DNA of 8,820 nt from contig JAGLDA010000193.1 of assembly GCA_023145955.1 (NCBI GenBank), positions 1-8,820 on the forward strand. The letters are read 5' to 3'. The position numbers were made by a program, and so were the translations under genes. A model generated the notes under the pieces. The model saw only the letters and a list, made by a program, of their open reading frames with translations, searched no databases and was not told the DNA's origin. Of this stretch, positions 1-7,275 are shown in pieces (the first letter of the stretch is position 1; each line of letters starts with the position of its first letter). The stretch comes from Bacteroidales bacterium (lineage in GTDB: Bacteria; Bacteroidota; Bacteroidia; Bacteroidales; UBA1556).

Positions 1-702
1 TCGTGGTGGAATTGGTATTATGGCGATAGTTATGGAAGCAGAGTAATGATTGAATTCTTATCACTATTTATTCTTTTGTTTGCCTTGTCACTAAGCAAAT
101 TATCAACAAGATGGCAACAGTCAAGCGTTATAATAGCTAGTTTATTTATTGTTCTTAATATATTTCAAACATACCAATACTACTATCAGATTTTAAGTTA
201 TTTTGATATGAATACTGAAAAATATATTTATACTTTTGGTAAATTTGGAGAAGAAAATCGTCAAATATTAGGCGGCAATAACGATATTATTCAATATCAC
301 ACATCAGGCACATCTATCATTCTTAAAGACTACAAATTATCTAATAACCATAAGCCTGGCTATTATCATAATTTAGAGGTACTACTTAGTGGAAAACAAC
401 TGGCAAATTATAGTTCTTCATATTTGCAACTATCGTGCAAAACTGAAATAATTCAGAATGTTTTATCAAAAGTAAACTGGCAAATAAGTTATACTGATTC
501 TTTAAAAAACGTAATAACCTCAACATACTTTAAGATAAATGAAATTCCTCTCATACCAGGAGAATCTAGATTTAATAATTACGCAATAAGACTACCTAAA
601 CCAATATTTGCAAGTGACAATTATATAATTAAAATTAGTAATACGACTAATACAGAGTTTATATTATCAGATATTAAAATCACCCTTAAAGGCATAAAAT
701 AG
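1..702 (+). CDS. 3' end of a multi-pass membrane protein, glycosyltransferase-like (partial)
   Basis: The reading frame is open from the first base of the window, so the ATG at 46 is internal and this is the last 233 codons of a longer gene. The first residues read SWWNWYYGDSYGSRVMIEF. This resembles the W-x-W-(W/Y)-Y-G-(G/D)-S-(F/Y)-G-x-R-x-(F/M)-I-E signature near the end of the membrane part of large Bacteroidota integral-membrane proteins annotated as GT39/mannosyltransferase-like. Two hydrophobic segments follow (about residues 16-35 and 43-65). A polar domain of roughly 155 residues comes next, probably beta-rich and extracytoplasmic. The catalytic N-terminal part would lie upstream and cannot be checked here, so the enzymatic role is inference from the signature alone. 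The gene converges with the GWxTD gene, with 4 bp between the stop codons and no intrinsic terminator of its own. Confidence 0.7.
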   Translation, partial: SWWNWYYGDSYGSRVMIEFLSLFILLFALSLSKLSTRWQQSSVIIASLFIVLNIFQTYQYYYQILSYFDMNTEKYIYTFGKFGEENRQILGGNNDIIQYHTSGTSIILKDYKLSNNHKPGYYHNLEVLLSGKQLANYSSSYLQLSCKTEIIQNVLSKVNWQISYTDSLKNVITSTYFKINEIPLIPGESRFNNYAIRLPKPIFASDNYIIKISNTTNTEFILSDIKITLKGIK

Positions 703-706
703 CTGA

Positions 707-2164
707 TTATCTAGGGTTTTCGTATAAATTATTATACTGGCTACCCCAATCATCTTGAGATGAACCACTATCATCAATTGAACGGAAACTTTGATCGCGT
801 CTAAGGCGCAAGCGCCATTGGTAGTCACTACGCTCACCCGCGGCATTTGAGTGTAATAATTCAAACTCATTAGAAGCCAAATCAGTGTTATAAAAAACAA
901 ATTTTAAATTACGCTGACCTCTAGCTTGATAATAATGCCATATCTCATATGGATATGCGGCTGGATCATTATATTCTGCAGCTATAGAATTAGCCTTTCC
1001 ATAAAGCATAAATATTCTACCTCTTGAGGTTTCATACCCACGCTTAATACGAGTACTATATAATTTATCACAGTCCTTAATACGATCCATATACTTCTTA
1101 AAAGGATCAAAAGGATCGTTAATATTTCTATTTTCCCAAAAACTATAAATATACTGCTGCATAACATACTCATTGCCATTTCTTATTACTTCCTCAGAAA
1201 GGCTTTGCTCTTGCACCGATGAAATTGGCCTAAATGTTCTAATTATACTGCTTAAGGTATCTTTACCTTTTATCAATTCTACAAAAGTTTCTGCAATATT
1301 AATATCTTCAACATCATCAATTTCTATGCTTACATTTGGATTGTTTCTTCTAAAAAAATAATTTTTTGATGAAATGAGATTATTATTTCGATCTACTATT
1401 TCTAATACCATGCTGTAATTACCACTTTCTAACTTACTAATATCAAAACTACCCATAACTACAGCAACAGGAGTAGTATTCAGTCTCTTATACTTACGGT
1501 ATTTGGGAACCTCTTTAATTGTTGCATTATTAACTAAATAATATGTAATTAGGAAAGCATCATCCTTCCCCCATTTATTCTCAGTATTGTATATTTCAGA
1601 ATAAAATTGCAAAACACTATCCTGTTCACCAAAATATCGATATATAAATGGAGTCAGTCTATACCCTCCTTTAACATTAAGCCCAATATCATTAGTTTTC
1701 TCTATTTTAGAGAAAACTTCTATTGAAGAAGAGTAAACACTATCTATAGGGTTATTGATAATAAACTCAGATGTAGAAAAAATAGCTTTACTCGTATCAT
1801 TTAAGTCATCTATTTTTATATCAATATTATAATTTCCATTTTCAAGCAAATAGTTATTAGTATGCATAAATATCTGATTCATTTCTGACGAATCATTAAC
1901 TTCACTAATAATTATATCTTTTGAAAATGCTACTACAGTAGTATCACTCTTGAATACAACTGTTAATTCTACTCTAGAACTATATTTGCTTTTCTCCTTA
2001 TTCCACGTTAAACTTTCTCCCTGAATATTAACATAGGCTTGCAAATACTGACCATCTTTAGGGGAATAAAACTCATTATAACCTAAATAGGCTTTAACAT
2101 TTTGACTTAATACTACAGTAGAAATACTGCTTATAACTAGTAATAAAAATAATATCTTTTTCAT
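707..2164 (-). CDS. GWxTD-domain secreted protein of unknown function
   Basis: Residue numbers here count from an upstream in-frame ATG at 2170 (MCMKK...). I prefer the second ATG (2164), which gives a standard signal peptide MKKILFLLLVISSISTVVLS; subtract 2 for that start. After the signal come about 300 residues of low-complexity, beta-rich-looking sequence. The C-terminal domain (about 340-455) has the family landmarks: FWENRN (344-349), a long helix-like stretch, GYETSRGRIFMLYG (378-391) where the family name motif G-W-x-T-D sits, YPYEIWHYY (406-414), FVFYNTD (424-430) and ELLHS (437-441). The motif itself has diverged: Trp is replaced by Tyr and Asp by Ser. GWxTD proteins occur in Bacteroidota and some other phyla and have no established function; the domain is thought to be extracytoplasmic. 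The gene is separated from the nap operon by a terminator and has its own promoter, so no role in nitrate reduction is implied. Confidence 0.85.
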   Translation of the reverse strand: MKKILFLLLVISSISTVVLSQNVKAYLGYNEFYSPKDGQYLQAYVNIQGESLTWNKEKSKYSSRVELTVVFKSDTTVVAFSKDIIISEVNDSSEMNQIFMHTNNYLLENGNYNIDIKIDDLNDTSKAIFSTSEFIINNPIDSVYSSSIEVFSKIEKTNDIGLNVKGGYRLTPFIYRYFGEQDSVLQFYSEIYNTENKWGKDDAFLITYYLVNNATIKEVPKYRKYKRLNTTPVAVVMGSFDISKLESGNYSMVLEIVDRNNNLISSKNYFFRRNNPNVSIEIDDVEDINIAETFVELIKGKDTLSSIIRTFRPISSVQEQSLSEEVIRNGNEYVMQQYIYSFWENRNINDPFDPFKKYMDRIKDCDKLYSTRIKRGYETSRGRIFMLYGKANSIAAEYNDPAAYPYEIWHYYQARGQRNLKFVFYNTDLASNEFELLHSNAAGERSDYQWRLRLRRDQSFRSIDDSGSSQDDWGSQYNNLYENPR

Positions 2165-2255
2165 ACACATATAATCTTTTAACGGATAGTAACTAACTCT
2201 AAAAGTAATAAAAACCTATTTCTACGAATCAATAGAATAACCTTCTCTAATTATA

Positions 2256-2286
2256 CAAAAGTACTCCAATAATAATTACTACCAAA
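2256..2286 (-). promoter_or_regulatory. Bacteroidota-type promoter for the GWxTD gene
   Basis: On the minus strand, TTTG (2286-2283) is followed after 19 bases by TACTTTTG (2263-2256). This matches the published Bacteroidota housekeeping sigma consensus of TTTG (or TTG) at -33 and TAnnTTTG at -7, with spacing in the usual range. Transcription would start near 2250, leaving a leader of roughly 85 bases before the ATG at 2164. The element lies in the only sizeable intergenic gap of the window (2171-2372), just past the nap operon terminator, so it gives the GWxTD gene its own start. The match is by eye; a chance match in AT-rich DNA is possible but the position is right. Confidence 0.6.
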
Positions 2287-2311
2287 ACACACAGCACATA
2301 TATATAATTGT

Positions 2312-2350
2312 AAAATAAAAAAAAGCCAATCAGTATGTACTAATTGGCTT
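2312..2350 (-). terminator. Intrinsic terminator closing the nap operon
   Basis: Read on the minus strand, AAGCCAAT (2350-2343) pairs perfectly with ATTGGCTT (2330-2323). Beyond one mismatch the inner arms AGTA and TACT can also pair, leaving a very small loop. The 3' arm runs straight into eight T residues (2324-2317), then A and four more T. It sits 22 bp after the stop codon of the outer-membrane barrel gene. The plus-strand side has no T tract, so it works for leftward transcription only. It ends the nap transcription unit and insulates the GWxTD gene. Confidence 0.85.
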
Positions 2351-2372
2351 CCTAATACATTATAATTAAGTT

Positions 2373-3698
2373 TTATTTACCATTCAAAAAAGTAGGCTTC
2401 ATTACCATCATCACCCATGCACTCCAGTTTGATGCACCCATTGCAGCAGGAGATTTTACAACTCTTAAAGTTTCAGAATCAAACATTGCTGATACTCCAG
2501 CTTTAAACAATATGTTTTTATCGAACTTATATCCAACATATGTATCCAATTCCATACCTAAACCAGAGCTCATAGCAGTAATTTTACCAGAATTAGCAAA
2601 TTCTGCTTGATCTAAAACGTCGCCATTAGCCATAAAATAATGAAAATGAGCACCCGCCAATAACTTGTCTTTCTTATAATCTAACATTACAAACATATCA
2701 TTCAGTCCAACTGTATTACCATGGTTGCCTACATAAAAGTAATCCATCCATCCATTAAACTTATGATTTGTACCATAAAGAGGAGAAAAAGCTTTGTTTG
2801 TTTTACTAGATTCATAAGTAGTATCAGTTTCACTATTACCACTTAACATTTCAAAACCGACAGTAGCCTTAAGATTATCATTTATTTTATAAGCAGCTTC
2901 TAATCGAATATTATAAGCAGATACTCCTAAGTGATAATCTTTCTTATCACTTTTATCATTATATGTTAATGTGCTTTTACCCATTTGGTAGTAAAAATTA
3001 CCAGCAAAAGTAAACTGCCCCATTTTATATACTGGGCGTACTCCTACTATTTGAGAATAAGTAGTCATTGGTTTCATTCCTGGATCATTTAGCACTACAT
3101 CTTCAACACCATTATTCAAAACTAAGGCACTTAATTTAAGATTACCAAACTCCTTATTGAACCAAACAAACTGCATTGATTTATAATTTTTTGGTGTATT
3201 ATAAGGCTTTGGTTGTACTTGATTTACTGCTAAACCAAAATGAAGTTTAAAGCTACCCTCTTTTTCATATTTTATTAATGCTAAATCATGAGAGCGAGCC
3301 TGTTGAGCCCAATTTACATTACCCAATATACGACTATCATCGTACACAAGTTCTTGGCGACCTAGTTTTACTGCAATATTTTCAGTAAATAGCACTTCTC
3401 CCCATGCCTGATGTACAGTTGTATAAAAGCCATCATTACTTACTAGTTGTGGTGATGAACCCCATGCTCTTACATCTTGAATTTGAAGACCAAATTTATA
3501 TTTCTCGGCTTTATAAAAAACTCCCAACCTAGCACGCTGTGTTGTTTGCAAATTAAACATCTGATTTTGTGTAGATTGCAACGTTTTATTGCCATGGTCA
3601 AAGTCAATCCTTGGCCTGTATTCACCATTTAATGTCAGCTGTGCTTTTAGTGTAATAGCTGCTAACAACATAATAATAATTAAAGTAATGTTTCTCAT
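2373..3698 (-). CDS. Alginate-export-family outer-membrane beta-barrel protein, last gene of the nap unit
   Basis: This 441-residue protein begins with a signal peptide (MRNITLIIIMLLAAITLKA, cleavage before about Q20). It continues as alternating amphipathic strands with frequent aromatic residues and short turns, as in a monomeric outer-membrane barrel. Recognisable family sequence includes GEYRPR (25-30), TQRARLGV (53-60), the block KLGRQELVYDD then R-I-L-G-N-V-N-W (111-130), and AQQARSHDLALIKY (131-144). These are typical of the Bacteroidota branch of the alginate export (AlgE-like) family. The family name does not imply alginate: no alginate genes are visible. The gene lies 48 bp after napD on the same strand, with no promoter or terminator that I can recognise in the gap, and it is followed by the operon terminator. 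A role in passing nitrate or nitrite across the outer membrane is a guess from position. A short tail (LNGK) follows the Phe that would normally end the last strand. Confidence 0.85.
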   Translation of the reverse strand: MRNITLIIIMLLAAITLKAQLTLNGEYRPRIDFDHGNKTLQSTQNQMFNLQTTQRARLGVFYKAEKYKFGLQIQDVRAWGSSPQLVSNDGFYTTVHQAWGEVLFTENIAVKLGRQELVYDDSRILGNVNWAQQARSHDLALIKYEKEGSFKLHFGLAVNQVQPKPYNTPKNYKSMQFVWFNKEFGNLKLSALVLNNGVEDVVLNDPGMKPMTTYSQIVGVRPVYKMGQFTFAGNFYYQMGKSTLTYNDKSDKKDYHLGVSAYNIRLEAAYKINDNLKATVGFEMLSGNSETDTTYESSKTNKAFSPLYGTNHKFNGWMDYFYVGNHGNTVGLNDMFVMLDYKKDKLLAGAHFHYFMANGDVLDQAEFANSGKITAMSSGLGMELDTYVGYKFDKNILFKAGVSAMFDSETLRVVKSPAAMGASNWSAWVMMVMKPTFLNGK

Positions 3699-3746
3699 AG
3701 TTGTTTATTTATAGTTAATATTTATTTATTATTCTATTCAAAAAAA

Positions 3747-4094
3747 TTATATTTTTCTCTTTAAATCTCCATTATAAGGAATATCTTTAGCTTCAATATT
3801 TGGGTCATTTAACCACTCTGGAACATCTCCTCCTTTTTCAATATCATCACGTAAACCATCAAGTTCCTGCTCGCTATACGAGTACATCATATCTGCAGCA
3901 ATAACACCACTCAGTTTTTGTAATTTCTTCAATTGCTCAATTTCCTTCTCAGTACTTTCTTCTTCCAACGTTACTATAACTCGCCCCAACTCATCATGCA
4001 AATGGTATTCGCATATACTCAACACCTTAATTGTTTCCACTAATGCTTCTACATTCTCAGGTCTTGCCTGTACTAATATTCCTGATATATTCAT
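3747..4094 (-). CDS. napD: NapD, Tat-signal chaperone for periplasmic nitrate reductase
   Basis: NapD is a small cytoplasmic ferredoxin-like-fold protein that binds the twin-arginine signal peptide of NapA and holds back export until the molybdenum cofactor is in place. The sequence opens MNISGILVQARPENVEAL, the usual first strand and helix of NapD. It continues with a central strand (RVIVTLEEES, about 38-47) and the conserved L-S-G-V-I-A-A-D-M-M-Y stretch (about 61-71), where other members have a similar V-x-x-A-x-x-x-Y strand. The core ends near residue 75; about 40 extra residues follow (acidic, ending DLKRKI), making it 115 residues against about 87 for the E. coli protein. It sits 19 bp after the WD40 gene. 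Its presence in the same unit as napA supports the assignment despite the family's low sequence conservation. Confidence 0.88.
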   Translation of the reverse strand: MNISGILVQARPENVEALVETIKVLSICEYHLHDELGRVIVTLEEESTEKEIEQLKKLQKLSGVIAADMMYSYSEQELDGLRDDIEKGGDVPEWLNDPNIEAKDIPYNGDLKRKI

Positions 4095-4113
4095 TTCCTA
4101 AATTATAATTGTA

Positions 4114-5052
4114 TTAATTCAATTTCCAAAAAATTACCTTATTGTCAATCCCTGCACTCACCAATGTCTTATCTGAAGTAAAAACAATCTTATTAACCAT
4201 AGAGGTATGGCCTTTTAATTGAGTAACTAATCGAGTAGTTGTATTGTATAATTCCAAATTATTAGTTTCTGTATCATACCAAACAACAGCATTTGCAGAA
4301 GGGCTAATGGCAATTGTAGTAATAAACTTATCTGTATTTAAATAACTATTACTACCTGATTTTGTATTATAAAAAGCAACTCTTCTATCCTTACCTCCAC
4401 AAACAATCACACCATTAGAATAGTCAATGCATAATACATTATCTACATTCTGCCCTTGATATTCTTTTATCAGACTACCATTATCTACTTGTACTTTATG
4501 AACAACACCACTTTCGTCAGTGGCAAAAATATTCGTACCATTATCACTTATGCACATTGCAGAGAAAGCATAATTACTTATTTGTTTTCTATATATCTGA
4601 TGCTTACTAATTATATCATATTTTATCAACTCATTGCTTAATAGCCCCAATAATAACATTTTATCATAAGACCCCGCAATATCAACAACAACAGAATTAA
4701 TTTCACTACCAGAAATCAGTAACTCCTTTTTTTTATTATTAATTGCATAAATATCATTAAATCCATTTTCTCCTCTTACTACTGCAATTAATACTTTATT
4801 AATAAAAACTATCTTGAAAATCTCGGTGTCAAATAAATCACCAGCAAAATCTTTAGTTTTATCAAAATTTATTTTATGATCCAGCTTATTATTTTCCAAA
4901 TTATAATAATAAATAACTCCATTTGTTGTAGCAACAATTAGCGAATTATTATCAATAATAAAGTCATTTACAGGAGCTGAGGTATGAATAACCTTCTGAC
5001 CATGTAAACTATTTACAATTATTATTAAAAAGAAAATAATAATGCTCTTCAT
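4114..5052 (-). CDS. napL: Periplasmic WD40-like beta-propeller protein in the napL position
   Basis: I choose the ATG at 5052 (312 residues), which leaves one base after the napB stop and starts a clean signal peptide, MKSIIIFFLIIIVNSLHG, with cleavage near HGQ. An in-frame ATG at 5082 would overlap napB and put ten polar residues ahead of the signal. The mature protein consists of degenerate repeats of about 40 residues with recurring V-x-D-x-x-I/Y and F/W-D/N patterns. Only the last (GHTSMVNKIVFTSD ... SAGIDNKVIFWKLN) is a near-canonical WD40 repeat, and about seven blades would fit the length. In Campylobacterota nap operons (napAGHBFLD) a periplasmic WD40-like protein, NapL, occupies this place before napD. 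Its precise biochemical role is unsettled. The gene symbol rests on fold plus position, not on clear sequence identity, so treat it as provisional. Confidence 0.72.
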   Translation of the reverse strand: MKSIIIFFLIIIVNSLHGQKVIHTSAPVNDFIIDNNSLIVATTNGVIYYYNLENNKLDHKINFDKTKDFAGDLFDTEIFKIVFINKVLIAVVRGENGFNDIYAINNKKKELLISGSEINSVVVDIAGSYDKMLLLGLLSNELIKYDIISKHQIYRKQISNYAFSAMCISDNGTNIFATDESGVVHKVQVDNGSLIKEYQGQNVDNVLCIDYSNGVIVCGGKDRRVAFYNTKSGSNSYLNTDKFITTIAISPSANAVVWYDTETNNLELYNTTTRLVTQLKGHTSMVNKIVFTSDKTLVSAGIDNKVIFWKLN

Positions 5053-5053
5053 A

Positions 5054-5647
5054 TTATCTAACTCCTTCAGTAATATTATCACTCAAGTTTGATTTATTAT
5101 TAAGATCAGACTTACGATAAACTGCCTTAAAAGTATTCTCAATAGCTAGATCAACATTAGCCTGAGTAACATGACATTGCGTACAGTTATATCGAGCCAT
5201 ATTAAGCTTTCCTTGTAAACTTTGTTGAGTTACATCCTTATTTGTAGCAATATCGTAAGTTCCATCACCTAATTTCACTTCTGGTCTATAATTAGTAAAA
5301 TGGGATTCTGGCATTGCTGTTGACTCCATAGCAATAGCAACTTCAGGCAAGTGGCAAGACGTACAAGTATTAATAGTCATTGTAATAGGAACAAGTCCTT
5401 CTACAGAATGAGGAATCATTGGCGGAGCGTTTTCAAATGCTCTTTCAACTCTTAGCGATGTTCCAGGAACACTATCTGAATAAGTCGGCATCCCTGCCAA
5501 ATCATCATTGTTTTTTTGAACATCAGAATCAATTAATCCTAATTTAGTTTCATTATTTGTGTTTTCCACTATTTCAGTATCATCTGAAGAACACGACCAA
5601 ACCCCAAATAAAGCAATAAGGGCAACTGAGATTAAATATTTATTCAT
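5054..5647 (-). CDS. napB: NapB, diheme cytochrome c subunit of nitrate reductase, predicted lipoprotein
   Basis: NapB carries electrons from the NapGH quinol dehydrogenase to NapA. Two heme c sites are visible, C95-T-S-C98-H99 and C155-T-Q-C158-H159. Likely distal ligands are H80 in the diagnostic APPMIPHS block and H116 in PESHF, giving the usual bis-His coordination. The 197-residue protein ends in N-I-T-E-G-V-R, like Campylobacterota NapB. Between the two heme sites there is a longer linker (about 120-147) than I recall for that group. Unusually, the N-terminus (MNKYLISVALIALFGVWSC) has a lipobox-like V-W-S-C, so C19 would be lipidated and the core tethered by about 50 polar residues; Trp at -2 is not typical. 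The residues after the Cys are S-S-D-D-T-E. The gene is 35 bp after napH and one base before the WD40 gene. Confidence 0.95.
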   Translation of the reverse strand: MNKYLISVALIALFGVWSCSSDDTEIVENTNNETKLGLIDSDVQKNNDDLAGMPTYSDSVPGTSLRVERAFENAPPMIPHSVEGLVPITMTINTCTSCHLPEVAIAMESTAMPESHFTNYRPEVKLGDGTYDIATNKDVTQQSLQGKLNMARYNCTQCHVTQANVDLAIENTFKAVYRKSDLNNKSNLSDNITEGVR

Positions 5648-5682
5648 AATTTCTATTATTAATTTATTCTGTATAATCTATA

Positions 5683-6477
5683 TTATTTTATAGTAATCTT
5701 AAATTCTAAAGCATCATCATCGCATATATCAATACAAGCACCACAGTTTGTACAAGCGCCCATTTTAATTGTATCTGTTTCTAATCCAATAATATCCAAT
5801 ACTTGCTCCTCTGGGCATACAACTTTACATTTCATACAATCTGTACAATTACTATGATTATGAAACACCTTTAATATCCCCCATTTTCCAATAACTGAAT
5901 AAAAAGCTCCCACTGGGCAAAGATGACCGCACCAGCCATGCTTAAGTACAAATAAATCAAAGAGAAATACAAAAAGAACAATGAAAAAACCTGATAGTGA
6001 CCCAAATATAACTGCCCTATATAGCATGCTTATTGGGTTTAAAACATCAAAAGCAGCAAAGCCAAATATTGCAGATAGAACCAAGCCCATTAAGAAAACA
6101 TAATAACGCAAATTACGACTTACATTTTCACTACTAATTAGTGGCTTTATATGTAATGTTTTCCTAAGCCATTCTGCAGAATCAGTAACAAAATTTATAG
6201 GACAAACCCATGAGCAGAACATTCTGCCCCTTAGTAGAAAATAAAAAACAGTAACAATTGCAGCACCAATAAGTACTGATGATGCAGGAATAAATCCACT
6301 TGCAATAATTTGTATTACCGAATATGGATCACTTAAATAAAAACTCTCAAGAACCTCAGCTGTGCTTAAATTCCCATCTAGAATTTTAATACCAAAGCTA
6401 GCACTAGCAATAAACAACAACATAATTGCTAATTGCACTATTCGGCGCATTATTAATATTTTATGATTTTTAATCAT
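5683..6477 (-). CDS. napH: NapH, membrane iron-sulfur subunit of the quinol dehydrogenase
   Basis: NapH is an inner-membrane protein that, with NapG, oxidises quinol and passes electrons toward NapB. I choose the ATG at 6477 (264 residues, MIKNHKILIMRRIVQ), which overlaps the napG stop by 8 bp and matches the usual short basic N-terminus of the family; an upstream ATG at 6495 is the alternative. There are four transmembrane helices (about 13-32, 63-82, 124-143, 158-178). Family motifs are GRMFC88SWVC92P after helix 2 and HGWC183GHLC187P after helix 4, the two C-x3-C-P pairs of NapH proteins. The cytoplasmic C-terminus carries two [4Fe-4S] ferredoxin sites: C211-C214-C217-C221 and C242-C245-C248-C252. 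The second ends C-D rather than C-P. No NapC cytochrome is present in the visible part, consistent with NapGH being the quinol-oxidising route. Confidence 0.96.
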   Translation of the reverse strand: MIKNHKILIMRRIVQLAIMLLFIASASFGIKILDGNLSTAEVLESFYLSDPYSVIQIIASGFIPASSVLIGAAIVTVFYFLLRGRMFCSWVCPINFVTDSAEWLRKTLHIKPLISSENVSRNLRYYVFLMGLVLSAIFGFAAFDVLNPISMLYRAVIFGSLSGFFIVLFVFLFDLFVLKHGWCGHLCPVGAFYSVIGKWGILKVFHNHSNCTDCMKCKVVCPEEQVLDIIGLETDTIKMGACTNCGACIDICDDDALEFKITIK

Positions 6478-7273
6478 CAGTAAATAAGTCGTCATTATTA
6501 TTTAAATAATCTATAGCCCCTGAATTATCATCAGTATATTTATCAACATTTTTAATATCCTTAAGTCTTTTTTCATCATCAGCATCCCATCCTTTTATAT
6601 AATGGTTACCTTCTTTTCCCATAACCATTTTGCGAGGGAATATCTTAATTGCTGGCAGCTCTGTTATGCAGGCATGTTCGCATAAACCACAGCCAGTACA
6701 ACTGTCAGCCGATACATCTGGAATAAGATATGCATGTTTTCCAGTACGTTCATTTCTCTCTGTCTTTATTACTATTGCATCTCCCATCAGCGGGCAAGCT
6801 CTATAGCAAGCATCACATTGAATTCCCCAGAAAGCAACACACGTTTCTTTATTTATAACTGCTAAGCCCATTCTTGCCTCATTTATATTCATCTCTTCTG
6901 ATTTTTGCTTCAAAAGATTAATATCTAATGCACCTGTAGGACATGGAGGCACACAAGGCACATCAAGGCACATATAACATGGGATTTCTCTAGCTTTAAA
7001 AAATGGTGTTCCAGCAATTGTAGAAGATTCTGTACTAGCTAGGTCTAAGGTATCATAGGGGCATGCATTTACACATAAGCCACATTTAATACATGCTTTA
7101 ATAAAATCTTTTTCCTCAATAGCACCTGGTGGGCGAAGAACAAAATCTACAGATCCAGATTCCTTTATTAAGCCACCCCAAGCTAAACTACCAATTGAAA
7201 AATACCCTATGCCCTTAACTACATTTTTAACAGCTTCTCTACGCGTTGCCATAGCATCGTCTTTAATATTCAT
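6470..7273 (-). CDS. napG: NapG, periplasmic iron-sulfur subunit of the quinol dehydrogenase
   Basis: NapG is a Tat-exported ferredoxin-like protein that docks on NapH and relays electrons to NapB. The N-terminus has a twin-arginine motif, T10-R11-R12-E-A-V-K, followed by a moderately hydrophobic stretch (18-35), as expected for Tat export or an uncleaved anchor. Four [4Fe-4S] sites are visible: C61/C64/C67/C71; C99/C102/C107/C111; C145/C153/C156/C160 (wide C-x7-C spacing followed by YRACPL, typical of NapG); and C192/C195/C198/C202. The tail after about residue 215 is highly charged and ends with an acidic run (NNDDLFTDD). Length, 267 residues, is close to the family's usual 230-290. The ATG at 7273 lies 2 bp after the napA stop and its stop overlaps napH, so translation is probably coupled. 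A second ATG at residue 8 would also keep the Tat motif. Confidence 0.96.
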   Translation of the reverse strand: MNIKDDAMATRREAVKNVVKGIGYFSIGSLAWGGLIKESGSVDFVLRPPGAIEEKDFIKACIKCGLCVNACPYDTLDLASTESSTIAGTPFFKAREIPCYMCLDVPCVPPCPTGALDINLLKQKSEEMNINEARMGLAVINKETCVAFWGIQCDACYRACPLMGDAIVIKTERNERTGKHAYLIPDVSADSCTGCGLCEHACITELPAIKIFPRKMVMGKEGNHYIKGWDADDEKRLKDIKNVDKYTDDNSGAIDYLNNNDDLFTDD

Positions 7274-7275
7274 TA

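Noticed and set aside
46..702. A complete small membrane protein starting at the ATG at 46
   Set aside because: The frame is open to base 1 and the residues before the ATG (SWWNWYYGDSYGSRV) continue a known membrane-protein signature, so the ATG is internal.
682..717. Inverted repeat ACCCT / AGGGT flanking the two convergent stop codons, followed by TTTT
   Set aside because: Only a 5-bp stem around a 26-base loop, with a T run of four; too weak to call a terminator.
667..1361. Short open frames overlapping the GWxTD gene on both strands
   Set aside because: All are shadows of the GWxTD reading frame, whose domain sequence is clearly recognisable there.
3699..3746. Promoter for the outer-membrane barrel gene in the gap after napD
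   Set aside because: The gap is AT-rich and has a TTTTTTTG run, but I find no TAnnTTTG element at the right distance.
5050..5082. Upstream start for the WD40 gene overlapping napB
   Set aside because: It would add ten polar residues before a good signal peptide; the ATG at 5052 fits both the signal peptide and the operon spacing.
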